A program made the translations under genes and the position numbers. This document shows, piece after piece, positions 25,360 to 34,721 of a DNA stretch of 44,793 nucleotides. The notes below the pieces were generated by a model, which saw only the letters and a list, made by a program, of their open reading frames with translations, had not been told where the DNA came from and did not search any database. The stretch is from assembly GCA_947589065.1 (NCBI GenBank), contig CANPZM010000009.1, forward strand, positions 1-44,793. The letters are read 5' to 3'. How positions within the stretch are numbered: the stretch's first letter is position 1; every line of letters starts with the position of its first letter. This DNA is from an uncultured Clostridia bacterium. GTDB lineage: Bacteria; Bacillota; Clostridia; TANB77; CAG-508.

Positions 25360-26610
25360 ATGTCTAGGTATATTGTAAAGGGCAATTCAAAATTGGAAGG
25401 AGAAGTTAATATTTCTGGTTCTAAAAATAGTGCTTTACCAATTATTGCTGCATGTATTTTAAATGGTGGAACTAATATCTTGTATAATGTTCCAAATATA
25501 AAAGATACAAATGGTATGTTTGAAATATTAAGAGATTTAGGTTGTGTGGTAAAGAAGAAAGGAAAAAAGATTATAATTAATTCTGAAAATATTAATAAAT
25601 TTCATATAAATGAAAAGTTGATGAGAGAGATGAGATCATCAGTAATTATCGTAGGAGCATTAATTGCACGATTTAAAAATGCTATTTTTTCTTATCCAGG
25701 TGGATGTGAAATTGGTGCAAGACCCATAGACTTACATATTAATGGATTAAAAAAATTAGGAATAAATATTAGTGAAAATACTAGATATATAGTATGTAAA
25801 TGTGATAAAATAATACCTGCAGAAATACAACTAGATTTTCCAAGTGTGGGAGCAACTGAAAATTTAATGTTGGCAGCTGTTTTTACAGATGGAGAAACAA
25901 TTATTAGAAATGTAGCAATGGAACCTGAAATTATAGATTTACAAAATTTTTTAAATAGGATGGGAGCTAAAATTTCAGGTGCTGGCAGTAATATTATAAA
26001 AATAAAAGGTGTTAAAAGTTTAAAGGAAGTATCGTTTAATATTATGCCTGATAGGATTGAAACAGGTACATTTCTTTGTTATACAGCTATGACTGGAGGA
26101 AAAATTAAAGTAAATAAAGTGAATATTAATGATGTTTCACCAATTTTAATGAAATTGGAAGAAGCGGGCTGCAAAATAGAAAAAAAGAATGATTATATTA
26201 GACTAGATGGACCAAAAAGATTAAAGGCTATAGATATACAGACATTACCATATCCAGGTTTTCCAACAGATATGCAATCTATATTTTTGTCAATGCTTAC
26301 AACTGCAAAAGGAACTTCAATAATTACAGAAAATATATTTGAAAATAGATTTAAATGTGTTCCTGAGTTAGTTAGAATGGGAGCTAAAATTTCTATATCA
26401 AATTCATGTGCGATTGTAAAAGGTGTTAGAAAATTAGTTGGTGCAGAAATTTTTGCTACTGATTTAAGAGGTGGTGCTGCATTAATTGGAGCAGCTCTTA
26501 TGGCTAAGGGAACAACAATGGTTGAAAATTGCGAATTTGTTGAAAGAGGTTATGAAAGTCTTGAAACAAAATTAAGGAATTTAGGTGTTGACATTATTAA
26601 AGAGAGGTGA
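25360..26610 (+). CDS. murA: UDP-N-acetylglucosamine 1-carboxyvinyltransferase MurA
   Basis: 416 residues. It catalyses the first committed step of peptidoglycan precursor synthesis, phosphoenolpyruvate transfer to UDP-GlcNAc. Lys22 (SGSKNSALPI) and the fosfomycin-sensitive catalytic Cys116 (YPGGCEIGARPIDLH) are both present. ATG 25360 is chosen because TTAGGAGG ends 7 nt before it; the frame is open from GTG 25336. It leads the murA-divIB-ylxW-ylxX-sbp string, with 6 nt to divIB. Confidence 0.95.
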   Translation: MSRYIVKGNSKLEGEVNISGSKNSALPIIAACILNGGTNILYNVPNIKDTNGMFEILRDLGCVVKKKGKKIIINSENINKFHINEKLMREMRSSVIIVGALIARFKNAIFSYPGGCEIGARPIDLHINGLKKLGINISENTRYIVCKCDKIIPAEIQLDFPSVGATENLMLAAVFTDGETIIRNVAMEPEIIDLQNFLNRMGAKISGAGSNIIKIKGVKSLKEVSFNIMPDRIETGTFLCYTAMTGGKIKVNKVNINDVSPILMKLEEAGCKIEKKNDYIRLDGPKRLKAIDIQTLPYPGFPTDMQSIFLSMLTTAKGTSIITENIFENRFKCVPELVRMGAKISISNSCAIVKGVRKLVGAEIFATDLRGGAALIGAALMAKGTTMVENCEFVERGYESLETKLRNLGVDIIKER

Positions 26611-26616
26611 TAAATA

Positions 26617-27531
26617 GTGAAACAAAAGAAAAAAGATAAAAATAAATCAAAAATAAAAGAAAAATCTAAGTTTAATTTTGATGAGGAATACATTATTGGA
26701 ATATCTCAACCTCGTCAAAATGCTAAGAGTAAAAATGTTAAGAAACAAAAAAATCCAAAAGAGAAAAAACGTACAACAAAAATAAAGAAAGGTGTAGCAA
26801 GATTTTTTATTATATTAATATTATTTGCTACTGCTGCATGCTTTTTATGCTTATCACCAATTTTTAATGTTCAAGAAATTATTGTAGAAAATAATAATTT
26901 GATTTCATCTGATACTATAATTAGTGTTTCACAAATTCAGATGTATAAAAATATGTTTTTAATGAGTAATAGACAGGCAGAAAAGAGGCTAGAGAAAAAT
27001 TCTTATATTGAAAATGCAGAAGTTACAAGAGTTTTTCCAAATAAGATAAAAATACATGTTAATGAAAGAGAAGAAATGTGTTTAATGGAATTTGCAGAAG
27101 GAAAGTATGCAGTTATTGATAGAAAAGGATATATTTTGGATGTAACAAGTGAAAAGAAAAATTTACCTATTTTAATGGGTATGGAAACAAATATTGACCA
27201 AATTGTAAATGATAAAAAAGAGAATAATAGATTAGTGGAAAGTGACTTAAGAAAAATAGATACTGTTGATAACATTATAGATACTTCAAAAAATTATGGT
27301 GTTTATGAATTTATTACTAAGATTGATATGACAGAGACGACTAATGTAGTTTTAACTATGGAAAAAGAAAAAAAGACAGTATATTTAGGTAATTGTTCTC
27401 AGTTATATGCGAGAATGGGACATATAAAAACAATTTTAGATAGTGAAAAAGGGAAAAAAGGAAAAATTTATGTTAATGGAACTCTTCAAGATGCTCCTGG
27501 ACAAAGAGCTTATTTTCATGAAGATGTATAA
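26617..27531 (+). CDS. divIB: Cell division protein DivIB/FtsQ
   Basis: 304 residues. A long, very basic cytoplasmic N-terminus (residues 1-65) precedes one membrane helix (about 67-85), then the POTRA domain (FNVQEIIVENNNLISSDTI, ENAEVTRVFPNKIKIHVNEREE) and the FtsQ beta domain. GTG start with GAGAGGTG. DivIB stabilises the septal peptidoglycan machinery with FtsL and DivIC, neither of which is here. It is tightly spaced between murA and ylxW, as in other Firmicutes. Confidence 0.9.
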   Translation: MKQKKKDKNKSKIKEKSKFNFDEEYIIGISQPRQNAKSKNVKKQKNPKEKKRTTKIKKGVARFFIILILFATAACFLCLSPIFNVQEIIVENNNLISSDTIISVSQIQMYKNMFLMSNRQAEKRLEKNSYIENAEVTRVFPNKIKIHVNEREEMCLMEFAEGKYAVIDRKGYILDVTSEKKNLPILMGMETNIDQIVNDKKENNRLVESDLRKIDTVDNIIDTSKNYGVYEFITKIDMTETTNVVLTMEKEKKTVYLGNCSQLYARMGHIKTILDSEKGKKGKIYVNGTLQDAPGQRAYFHEDV

Positions 27532-27557
27532 ATGTTTGAGAATTAGGAGAGATTTAA

Positions 27558-28271
27558 ATGAAAAAAGAAATTATTATTGGTTTTCTTTGCTTTTTAATTG
27601 CAACTAGTATTTGCGTGTTGTATAGAAGTGTAAATAAATATACAACAGAGGGACAAGTTTCTGTTCAGTCTGTTGCTGAAAATAGACTGAAAGATAGAGT
27701 ATTAGCTGAACAAGAAAATTATGAAAAATTATCTCAGGAACTTCAAAATGCTCAATCTAAATTAGAAAATTTGAGAAGAGATTCTGCTAATAATAGTGAT
27801 GAAGCCAAAAAATTGGAAAAAGAGTTATCAGAGCTAAATAGATTATTGGGTTATACGGATGTAAAAGGTAAGGGTATAATTATAAAGTTGGAAGATGCAG
27901 AAGCAAGTGATGAAAATAATAAGGATAGTCTAGTTCACGATTTGGATTTATTGGATATTGTTAATGAATTGTTTAATGCAGGAGCGGAAGCAATTTCAAT
28001 AAATGGACAGAGAATTTTGGCTAATACTGCTATTAATTGTAATGGGAATGTAGTTAGAATTAATAATGAAAAGGTTGGTGCTCCATTTGTTATAAATGCA
28101 ATTGGACTTCCAAATGGTTTATATGGTGCTATGACAAGACCAGATGGTTATTTAGATTTGATGGCTTCAGGAAAAATAAAAATTCAAATTGATAAAGTGG
28201 AAAATGATGAATTAGTTGTTCCAAAATATACAGGAACTATTCAACATCAATATATGGAAGTTGCAGAATAG
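27558..28271 (+). CDS. ylxW: DUF881 protein, YlxW-like
   Basis: 237 residues: N-terminal membrane anchor (about 5-24), coiled coil (about 45-95, rich in E/K/L), and the DUF881 domain with LGYTDVKGKGIIIKLEDA, AGAEAISINGQRI and IGLPNGLYGAMTRP. DUF881 proteins of unknown function lie between divIB and sbp in Bacillota. A paralogue follows directly. GGAGAG precedes ATG. Confidence 0.88.
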   Translation: MKKEIIIGFLCFLIATSICVLYRSVNKYTTEGQVSVQSVAENRLKDRVLAEQENYEKLSQELQNAQSKLENLRRDSANNSDEAKKLEKELSELNRLLGYTDVKGKGIIIKLEDAEASDENNKDSLVHDLDLLDIVNELFNAGAEAISINGQRILANTAINCNGNVVRINNEKVGAPFVINAIGLPNGLYGAMTRPDGYLDLMASGKIKIQIDKVENDELVVPKYTGTIQHQYMEVAE

Positions 28272-28282
28272 GGGTGATATTT

Positions 28283-28972
28283 TTGAAGGGTAAAATTATA
28301 ATGTTTATAACTATTGGAATAATTTGTATTTTACTTACAAGTGTTATGTTTGTTCAATTTAAAACAGTACAAGTTATTGAAGAATCAGGAATTAGTGCTA
28401 TGACAGAAAGTGAATTAAGAGATGAATATTCTACAATAAAGTCTAAAACTGATGAGCTTGCTAAGTCTTTAGAAGAAGTAAACAGTAGTATTAAAGAGTA
28501 TGAAAATCAATCTTCTAATAATAAAGGAACAACAGATCTTTTAAAGGAAGATATACAGAAGGCAAAAAATGATATTGGTTATACTGATGTGAAGGGACCT
28601 GGCTTGATTATTACAATAAAAGATGGAGACGGTGAGTATGAAAAGGTCGAGTATTGGGATTTATTATTTGCTTTGAATGAGCTTAAGTATGCGGGAGCGG
28701 AAGCAATTTCAATTAATGATTCAAGAATAGTAAATAATACTTATATTAAAAGTATAGAGGATAATTATCTAGTAATAGATGGACCAAGAAAAATTTCTCC
28801 ATATGTAATAAAAGTTATAGGTGATACTAAATATTTGGAGAGTGTTATAAATATAAAAGGTGGACTTAAAGATGAAATGGAGAATACGGGAAAATCTATT
28901 TCATATACAGTTGAAGATGAAGTTTCAATTCCAAAATATAAAGGAAAAATTGAAATTAATTCTGGAGAATAA
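28283..28972 (+). CDS. ylxX: DUF881 protein, YlxX-like
   Basis: 229 residues from TTG 28283 (GGGGTGAT upstream); a GTG at 28274 in the same frame is part of that site. Same plan as ylxW: membrane anchor, coiled coil (about 45-85), then DUF881 with IGYTDVKGPGLIITIKDGDG and YAGAEAISINDSRI. It is a tandem paralogue of ylxW, 11 nt after it. Function unknown; the conserved neighbourhood suggests a part in division or sporulation. Confidence 0.87.
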   Translation: MKGKIIMFITIGIICILLTSVMFVQFKTVQVIEESGISAMTESELRDEYSTIKSKTDELAKSLEEVNSSIKEYENQSSNNKGTTDLLKEDIQKAKNDIGYTDVKGPGLIITIKDGDGEYEKVEYWDLLFALNELKYAGAEAISINDSRIVNNTYIKSIEDNYLVIDGPRKISPYVIKVIGDTKYLESVINIKGGLKDEMENTGKSISYTVEDEVSIPKYKGKIEINSGE

Positions 28973-29021
28973 CAAATTATAGTAAAAGAGAAATTATTAT
29001 ATTAGAAGGGATGATAGTAAA

Positions 29022-29396
29022 ATGGTTTATATTACAATTATAATATGTTCAGCATTAGGTATTTTATTAGGATTGAATTTACCAACAATTTCTTATACAT
29101 ATTCTGGTTATCTTGCAATTGCAATTATTGCTGCCTTAGATTCAGTATTTGGTGGACTTACTTCTATTTTAAAAAAGAATTTTGATATAAGAATATTTGT
29201 TTCTGGATTTTTTGGAAATGCAATATTAGCAATGCTATTAACATATCTTGGAGAAAGATTAAATGTAGATATTTATTTGGCAGCTGTAATAGTTTTTGTT
29301 GGAAGAATGTTTACAAATTTATCTATTATTAGAAGAATTTATATAGAAAAATGGTCAAAAAAGTATGATGAAAAACATAATGCTAAACAAGAATAA
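29022..29396 (+). CDS. sbp: Small basic protein Sbp (DUF1290)
   Basis: 124-residue protein with three membrane helices and the DUF1290 core AIAIIAALDSVFGGLTS and FVGRMFTNLSIIRR. In B. subtilis sbp sits immediately before ftsAZ; here ftsAZ is in another block 13 kb upstream. Last gene of the murA string. AGAAGGGATG lies before ATG. Function unknown. Confidence 0.92.
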   Translation: MVYITIIICSALGILLGLNLPTISYTYSGYLAIAIIAALDSVFGGLTSILKKNFDIRIFVSGFFGNAILAMLLTYLGERLNVDIYLAAVIVFVGRMFTNLSIIRRIYIEKWSKKYDEKHNAKQE

Positions 29397-29448
29397 TATA
29401 AAAAACTTGCATTTTAATGTTGCACGATGAATATATATATTATTTTGT

Positions 29449-29484
29449 AAAAAAAGTAATATGATATCTTAATAACCATATTAC
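29449..29484 (-). terminator. Terminator of feoA
   Basis: Minus strand: 8-bp stem GTAATATG/CATATTAC with a 13-nt loop, followed by seven T. Confidence 0.7.
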
Positions 29485-29505
29485 CTTTATATAGTGTTCT
29501 ACATT

Positions 29506-29724
29506 TTAATATAAATTAATATTTATTGAATCGCAGTCACGTATGGCGATTAAAGTGTCTTTGATTGAATATGCACGTATATTTCCAGAAGGACTATTTA
29601 AGATTGGAGTAATTTTACTTCCTTCTATAAAACCTAAAACTATGAACCTTTTTTTGATTTCTGGAGCACAATTGATTTCTTTAATTTGACCTGTTTCGTC
29701 TATTTTTAATTCATTTAGTGTCAT
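29506..29724 (-). CDS. feoA: FeoA-like SH3 protein
   Basis: 72 residues. The small SH3-fold FeoA protein assists FeoB in ferrous iron uptake. Visible pattern: KEINCAPEIKKRFIVLGFIEGSKITPI, then a short strand-rich end with AIRDCDSINI. ATG 29724 is used because AGGAGTG sits 6 nt upstream; the GTG at 29733 is part of that site. It is a single-gene unit, about 10 kb from feoB and on the opposite strand. Some FeoA-like proteins regulate other systems, so pairing with feoB is inference. Confidence 0.85.
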   Translation of the reverse strand: MTLNELKIDETGQIKEINCAPEIKKRFIVLGFIEGSKITPILNSPSGNIRAYSIKDTLIAIRDCDSININLY

Positions 29725-29839
29725 ATATATCACTCCTGATATTATAGTGTATTTATTTACATAATAATTGGTGATAGATTATTTAAAATTAATGTAGAAT
29801 AATGTAGAAATTTGATATAAATGAGAAAGAGAATATTTT

Positions 29840-31435
29840 ATGAACAAAAAATCGATTTTTTTAATTTGCGTTATTGCAATTGTAATAGTTATAATTATTA
29901 CATTTTTTGTTATTTCGAAAAAAAGAACAGAAAATAGAAATTATGATTTATTACAAGTAAGTGAATATAAATATTATACGTTAAAAGTTGAAGATAATTA
30001 TGGTGTTATTAAAAGAGATGGAAATGTTTTAATTGAACCACAATATGATGAGGTACAAATACCAAATCAAGATAGAGATGTTTTTATTGTAAAAGAAGAT
30101 GATAAATATATTGTGTTTAATGAAAAAAATGAACAAATATTTAAGGAAACACCAGATGTTTCTGCAATAGAAGGAAAAGATGACGCTGAAGAAGTAATAT
30201 ACAATAATACAGTATTAAAGTACATGGAAAATGGTTTATATGGTTTGATAAGCCTAGATGGAGAAAAAATAACTAAACCATTATATGAGGAAATTACTTC
30301 TTTAAAAGATAAATATGGAGAAATATTAGTTAAAAAAGATGGAAAATATGGAGTAGTTAATGTTAAAGGAAAAAGGCTTGTGGCAACTAAGTATGACTCA
30401 ATTGTTGGAGATGGCTTTTCTGAAAATGGCTCATATAAAAATGGCGGATATATAGTTGGAAATAGATCTAATAAGGGAATTCAATATGGATACCTAGATA
30501 AAAACGAAAAAGAAATTGTTAAAATAGAGCAAGAGTCTTTATATCGTGTTACAGAATTAAATTCTCAAGATATTTATTTGGTTGGTTCACAAAATGGTAG
30601 ATATGCTTTATTTAAAAATAAGGAAAATTTAACTGACTATAAGTACATTGATATTTTTTATAATAATGGTACACAATGTTTTACTGTTACAAAAAACAAG
30701 TCATATGGTTTAATCAATATGGAAGGTAAGGTACTAATACCAGAGGAATATGAAGAACTTATGGTTGTTGGAATTTATGTAAAAGCACATAAAAATAACA
30801 GTGACTATATATTTGATTTAAATGGAAATCAAGTTAAAGATTCAAAATTTACGAGTTTACAGCAAACTAAAACAGGAAAATTTTATATTACTATTAATGA
30901 TGATTATAAATATGGTATAGCTGACAAAAATCAAGAAGTTGTTGTTGAAAATAAATATGATTATATTGATGAAATTGAAACTACAGGATTATTGATAGCA
31001 ACAATTGATGATGATGTTACAATATATAGTGGAAACGCTTCAGAAATTGTTTCTGTGGAAGATGCTAAAGTGGAATTAACAGGTGATTATATTAAGGTTA
31101 TAACATCTGATGAAGCATATTATTTAACAGTTCAAGGAAGAAAAGTAGATAATAAAACTGTATATTTAGAGAATAAGATATATGCAAGTAAGGATAATGG
31201 TAAATGGGGATTTGTTGATTTACGTGATTCAATAATTGTTCCTTATCAATATGATGAAGTTACTGAACTTAATGAATATGGATTTGCTGGAATTAAGAAG
31301 AATGGAAAATGGGGAGTTATAAATAGTGATGGAAAAATTGTTTTAGAACCTATTTACGAGTCAGATGAGGTTAATCCTATTTTTATAGGAAAATATGTAT
31401 TACAGGATAATATAGTAACAGATGAATTATTTTAA
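29840..31435 (+). CDS. WG-repeat (KWG) protein with an N-terminal membrane anchor
   Basis: 531 residues. One membrane helix (about 5-25) is followed by at least seven WG/YG repeats, for example NYGVIKRDGNVLIEPQYDEV, YGLISLDG, KYGVVNVKGKRLVATKYD, YGLINMEGKVLIPEEYEEL, KWGFVDLRDSIIVPYQYDEV and KWGVINSDGKIVLEP. WG repeats probably form a beta-propeller-like surface; no enzymatic role is known. Start is ATG with a weak site (AAAGAG). It may head a unit with the PLP gene 11 nt downstream. A 10-bp tandem repeat (AATGTAGAAT/A) lies at 29791-29810 upstream. Confidence 0.88.
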   Translation: MNKKSIFLICVIAIVIVIIITFFVISKKRTENRNYDLLQVSEYKYYTLKVEDNYGVIKRDGNVLIEPQYDEVQIPNQDRDVFIVKEDDKYIVFNEKNEQIFKETPDVSAIEGKDDAEEVIYNNTVLKYMENGLYGLISLDGEKITKPLYEEITSLKDKYGEILVKKDGKYGVVNVKGKRLVATKYDSIVGDGFSENGSYKNGGYIVGNRSNKGIQYGYLDKNEKEIVKIEQESLYRVTELNSQDIYLVGSQNGRYALFKNKENLTDYKYIDIFYNNGTQCFTVTKNKSYGLINMEGKVLIPEEYEELMVVGIYVKAHKNNSDYIFDLNGNQVKDSKFTSLQQTKTGKFYITINDDYKYGIADKNQEVVVENKYDYIDEIETTGLLIATIDDDVTIYSGNASEIVSVEDAKVELTGDYIKVITSDEAYYLTVQGRKVDNKTVYLENKIYASKDNGKWGFVDLRDSIIVPYQYDEVTELNEYGFAGIKKNGKWGVINSDGKIVLEPIYESDEVNPIFIGKYVLQDNIVTDELF

Positions 31436-31446
31436 AGGGGATAAAA

Positions 31447-32700
31447 ATGTTTAAAGAATTTGGTATAACAGATAAATTAATAGATTTGGCTAATGAAGTT
31501 GAAAACGAAATAAAAGATGAGCTAAATAAAGTTGATCAGTTATCTTTTAGAAATAGTTTAAGAGTTTTAAAAGCTTTTCAAGATAATAATATTGCTGAGG
31601 TTCATTTTAATTCAACAACAGGTTATGGATATGGAGACATCGGAAGAGATACAATTGAAAAAGTATATGCACAAGTATTTAGGACTGAAGATGCACTTGT
31701 ACGTAATCAGTTTATTTCTGGCACTCATGCGATAACAGTTGCTCTTTTTGCTAATTTAAGACCAGGAGATACATTATTAAGTATTTCTGGAAAACCATAT
31801 GATACTTTAGATTCTGTAATAGGATTTGATGATAATCCTAGTTCATTAAAATCTTATGGAATAAAATATGAACAAATTGATTTAATAAATGATAATTTTG
31901 ACATAAAAGCTATACAAGATAGACTTTCAAAGAAAGATGTAAAAATGGTTGAGATACAGCGCTCAAAGGGATATGCTACAAGAAAAAGTTTAACAATGGA
32001 CAAAATTGAAGAAGTAATAAAAGCTATTAGAGAAGTAAATGATACAGTAGTAATTATGGTTGACAACTGCTATGGAGAGTTTGTTGACGAAATTGAACCA
32101 GTTGATGTAGGTGCTGACTTTATGGTGGGTTCTTTGATTAAAAATATGGGTGGAGCGATTGCTTCTAATGGTGCATATATTGTAGGAAAAAAGAAGTATA
32201 TTGATTTGGCAGCAGAAAGATTAACTTCTCCAGGTCAGGGAAAAGAAGTTGGACCTACTTTAGGTGCTAATAAATCATTTTTACAAGGACTTTATATGGC
32301 TCCTTCTGTTGTAGCAAGTAGTGTTAAAACAGCGATATTTGCAAGTAGACTTATGGAGAAATTAGGATTTGATGTTGTCCCAAAATATAATGAAAAAAGA
32401 TCAGATATTGTTCAAACAATTATTTTTAGAGATGAACAAAAATTAATAAAATATGTTCAAGGAATACAAATGGGTTCTGCAATTGATTCTAAATCAATAC
32501 CAATGCCATGGGATATGCCTGGATATACTGATAAAATAATTATGGCAAGTGGAAGCTTTACACAGGGATCATCAATTGAGTTAAGTTGTGATGGACCAAT
32601 TAGACCACCTTATATTGCTTTTATGCAGGGTGGAGTTACTTATGAATATGGAAAATTAGGCGTGTTGAGAGCTGTTAGTGAATTACAAAAATTGATGTAA
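31447..32700 (+). CDS. PLP-dependent methionine gamma-lyase family protein (YnbB/aluminium-resistance type)
   Basis: 417 residues, aspartate aminotransferase fold type I. Features: AEVHFNSTTGYGYGDIGRDTIE, VRNQFISGTHAITVALF, VDNCYGEF with the PLP-contacting Asp, and the Schiff-base lysine region MVGSLIKNMGGAIASNG. The family is annotated as aluminium resistance protein or methionine gamma-lyase family, but substrate is not proven. In Bacillus ynbB lies near glnR and hfq; here the neighbours differ. AAAGGGG precedes ATG. Confidence 0.9.
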   Translation: MFKEFGITDKLIDLANEVENEIKDELNKVDQLSFRNSLRVLKAFQDNNIAEVHFNSTTGYGYGDIGRDTIEKVYAQVFRTEDALVRNQFISGTHAITVALFANLRPGDTLLSISGKPYDTLDSVIGFDDNPSSLKSYGIKYEQIDLINDNFDIKAIQDRLSKKDVKMVEIQRSKGYATRKSLTMDKIEEVIKAIREVNDTVVIMVDNCYGEFVDEIEPVDVGADFMVGSLIKNMGGAIASNGAYIVGKKKYIDLAAERLTSPGQGKEVGPTLGANKSFLQGLYMAPSVVASSVKTAIFASRLMEKLGFDVVPKYNEKRSDIVQTIIFRDEQKLIKYVQGIQMGSAIDSKSIPMPWDMPGYTDKIIMASGSFTQGSSIELSCDGPIRPPYIAFMQGGVTYEYGKLGVLRAVSELQKLM

Positions 32701-32723
32701 TTTTTAGTTGGAAGGTTATTGTA

Positions 32724-33971
32724 ATGAAAGTAGTTATTGTTGGTGGAGGACCAGCAGGAATGTTAGCTGCTATTAGTAGTGCTAAATGTGGAAATGAAGT
32801 AATATTATTAGAAAAAAATCAGATACTTGGAAAAAAGATATTAGTTACTGGAAAGGGAAGATGCAATATAACAAGTAGTTTAGATATGTCAGATTTTATT
32901 TCTAATGTTCCTGGGAATGGAAGATTTTTGTATAGTGCTTTTCAGAATTTTACAAACCAAGATATTATAGAGATTCTAAAATCAGAAAAAGTAATGGTAA
33001 AAGAGGAACGTGGTAATAGAATTTTTCCAGTTAGTGATAAAGCTGAAGATGTTAGACGTGCATTGCAGAAAATAGTAGAAAAATTAGATGTAGATATACG
33101 ATTTAATTCAGAGGTAATTGGTATTGAAGTTGATGATGAAAATAGAATTAAGTCAGTAAAATTAAAGAATGAAAGTATAAAGGCAGATAAAGTTATTTTA
33201 GCAACTGGAGGGAAAAGTTATTCTGGAACTGGTTCAACAGGCGATGGATACAAGTTTGCTCAGATGTTAGGACATACGATAAAACCAATTAGAGGCTCAT
33301 TGGTTCCACTAATTGCAGATAAGTCAATTTGTTCAAGACTACAAGGGTTAAGTCTTAGAAATGTGAGCATAAAAATAGTTGATATTGAAGAAAATAAGAA
33401 TATTTATGATGATTTTGGTGAGATGTTATTTACTCATTTTGGTGTAAGTGGACCAACAATACTTAGTTCATCTTCTCATTTGTTAAGATATAAGGGAATT
33501 GATGAAAAATTAAAAAATAAAAGTATAAAATTGTTGATAGATTTGAAACCTTCGCTAACAACTGAACAGTTGGATGCAAGAGTTTTAAGGGATTTTTCTG
33601 AAATAAAGAATAAACAATTTAAGAATTCTTTGGATAAATTAGTGCCTAAAAAAATGATTGAAGTTTTAATTGATTTATTTAAAATTAATCCTGAAAAAAT
33701 GGTTAATGAAGTAACAAAGGAAGAGAGAAACCAATTAGTTCAAATATTGAAAAATTTAGAAATTAATATTAATGGATTTAGACCGGTAGAAGAGGCTATA
33801 ATTACTGCAGGTGGAGTTGATACTAAAGAAATAAATCCTAAAACTATGGAATCTAAAATTATATCTGGTTTATTTTTTGCAGGTGAAATAATTGATGTAG
33901 ATGCTTATACTGGAGGATTTAATTTGCAAATAGCTTATTCAACTGGATATACTGCTGGAATGAATAATTAA
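32724..33971 (+). CDS. FAD-dependent oxidoreductase, HI0933/BaiN family
   Basis: 415 residues. N-terminal dinucleotide fold VVIVGGGPAGMLAAISSAKCG, the family motif ILVTGKGRCNIT, the middle ATGGKSYSGTGSTGDGY, and the C-terminal FFAGEIIDVDAYTGGFNLQIAYSTG, a complete HI0933-like flavoprotein (YhiN type). Some members are annotated BaiN, acting on bile acids, but that is not generally valid and cannot be claimed here. GGAAGG precedes ATG, and its stop abuts the ATG of the next gene. Confidence 0.9.
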   Translation: MKVVIVGGGPAGMLAAISSAKCGNEVILLEKNQILGKKILVTGKGRCNITSSLDMSDFISNVPGNGRFLYSAFQNFTNQDIIEILKSEKVMVKEERGNRIFPVSDKAEDVRRALQKIVEKLDVDIRFNSEVIGIEVDDENRIKSVKLKNESIKADKVILATGGKSYSGTGSTGDGYKFAQMLGHTIKPIRGSLVPLIADKSICSRLQGLSLRNVSIKIVDIEENKNIYDDFGEMLFTHFGVSGPTILSSSSHLLRYKGIDEKLKNKSIKLLIDLKPSLTTEQLDARVLRDFSEIKNKQFKNSLDKLVPKKMIEVLIDLFKINPEKMVNEVTKEERNQLVQILKNLEININGFRPVEEAIITAGGVDTKEINPKTMESKIISGLFFAGEIIDVDAYTGGFNLQIAYSTGYTAGMNN

Positions 33972-34604
33972 ATGGAGAAAATGATGTTTCAAACAATTAA
34001 AAATGAAGCTTGTTCTGAAATAACTGAAAAAAAATCTAAATTTATTTGTCATGCCTATCATGTGGAAAGTGTGGAAGAAATTGATGCAATTCTCAGAAAA
34101 TTGAGGAAAGAATACCATGATGCTAGGCATAATTGTTATGCCTATAAAATAATAAAAGATAATATAGTAAAATCTAGTGATGATGGGGAACCTTCAGGAA
34201 CAGCTGGAGCTCCAATTTTAACAATACTTGACGGCCGAAACTTATCTAATATTTTAGTTGTTGTGACAAGATATTTTGGAGGAATTTTACTTGGAACAGG
34301 AGGGCTTGTTAGAGCATATTCATTAGCTACTACGCAGACGTTAGAAAATTCTATAATAGTTAATCAAGATTTAGGAATAGAATGTAAATTTGTAATTGAT
34401 TATAAAGATTTATCTGAAGTTCAATATCAGATGAAGAATCGAAATATTATTATAACAGATATATTATATGGTGAAAAAATACAAATTACTGTAGAGGGAA
34501 AAACAGAAGATATTAAAAAAATAATGAATGAGAAAATATCTGATAGAATTGTGTTAGATAATATTATTTCGCAAAAAGAAAAATATATTTATATAGAGAA
34601 TTAA
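33972..34604 (+). CDS. yigZ: YigZ/IMPACT family protein
   Basis: 210 residues. The UPF0029 N-terminal domain shows EKKSKFICHAYHV, HNCYAYKI, the signature SSDDGEPSGTAGAPIL and VVTRYFGGILLGTGGLVRAYS. The C-terminal ferredoxin-like domain follows. Function is unclear; IMPACT relatives touch translation control in eukaryotes. The ATG is the base after the previous stop; two nearby in-frame ATG codons (33981, 33984) are alternatives, the latter closer to a GGAG. Confidence 0.9.
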   Translation: MEKMMFQTIKNEACSEITEKKSKFICHAYHVESVEEIDAILRKLRKEYHDARHNCYAYKIIKDNIVKSSDDGEPSGTAGAPILTILDGRNLSNILVVVTRYFGGILLGTGGLVRAYSLATTQTLENSIIVNQDLGIECKFVIDYKDLSEVQYQMKNRNIIITDILYGEKIQITVEGKTEDIKKIMNEKISDRIVLDNIISQKEKYIYIEN

Positions 34605-34721
34605 AAAAGATTTTGGAAAAAATTAGAAAAAATTCACTTATGACTCTAGTAAAATTGTTTTGGTAAAATTTATAATAAGAAATGTAAAAAATTTACAATT
34701 CAATTATGAAAGGAGAATAAA

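Noticed and set aside
32724..33971. Bile-acid-modifying BaiN
   Set aside because: The family is broad and near-ubiquitous; no other bai genes are present, so a bile acid role cannot be supported.
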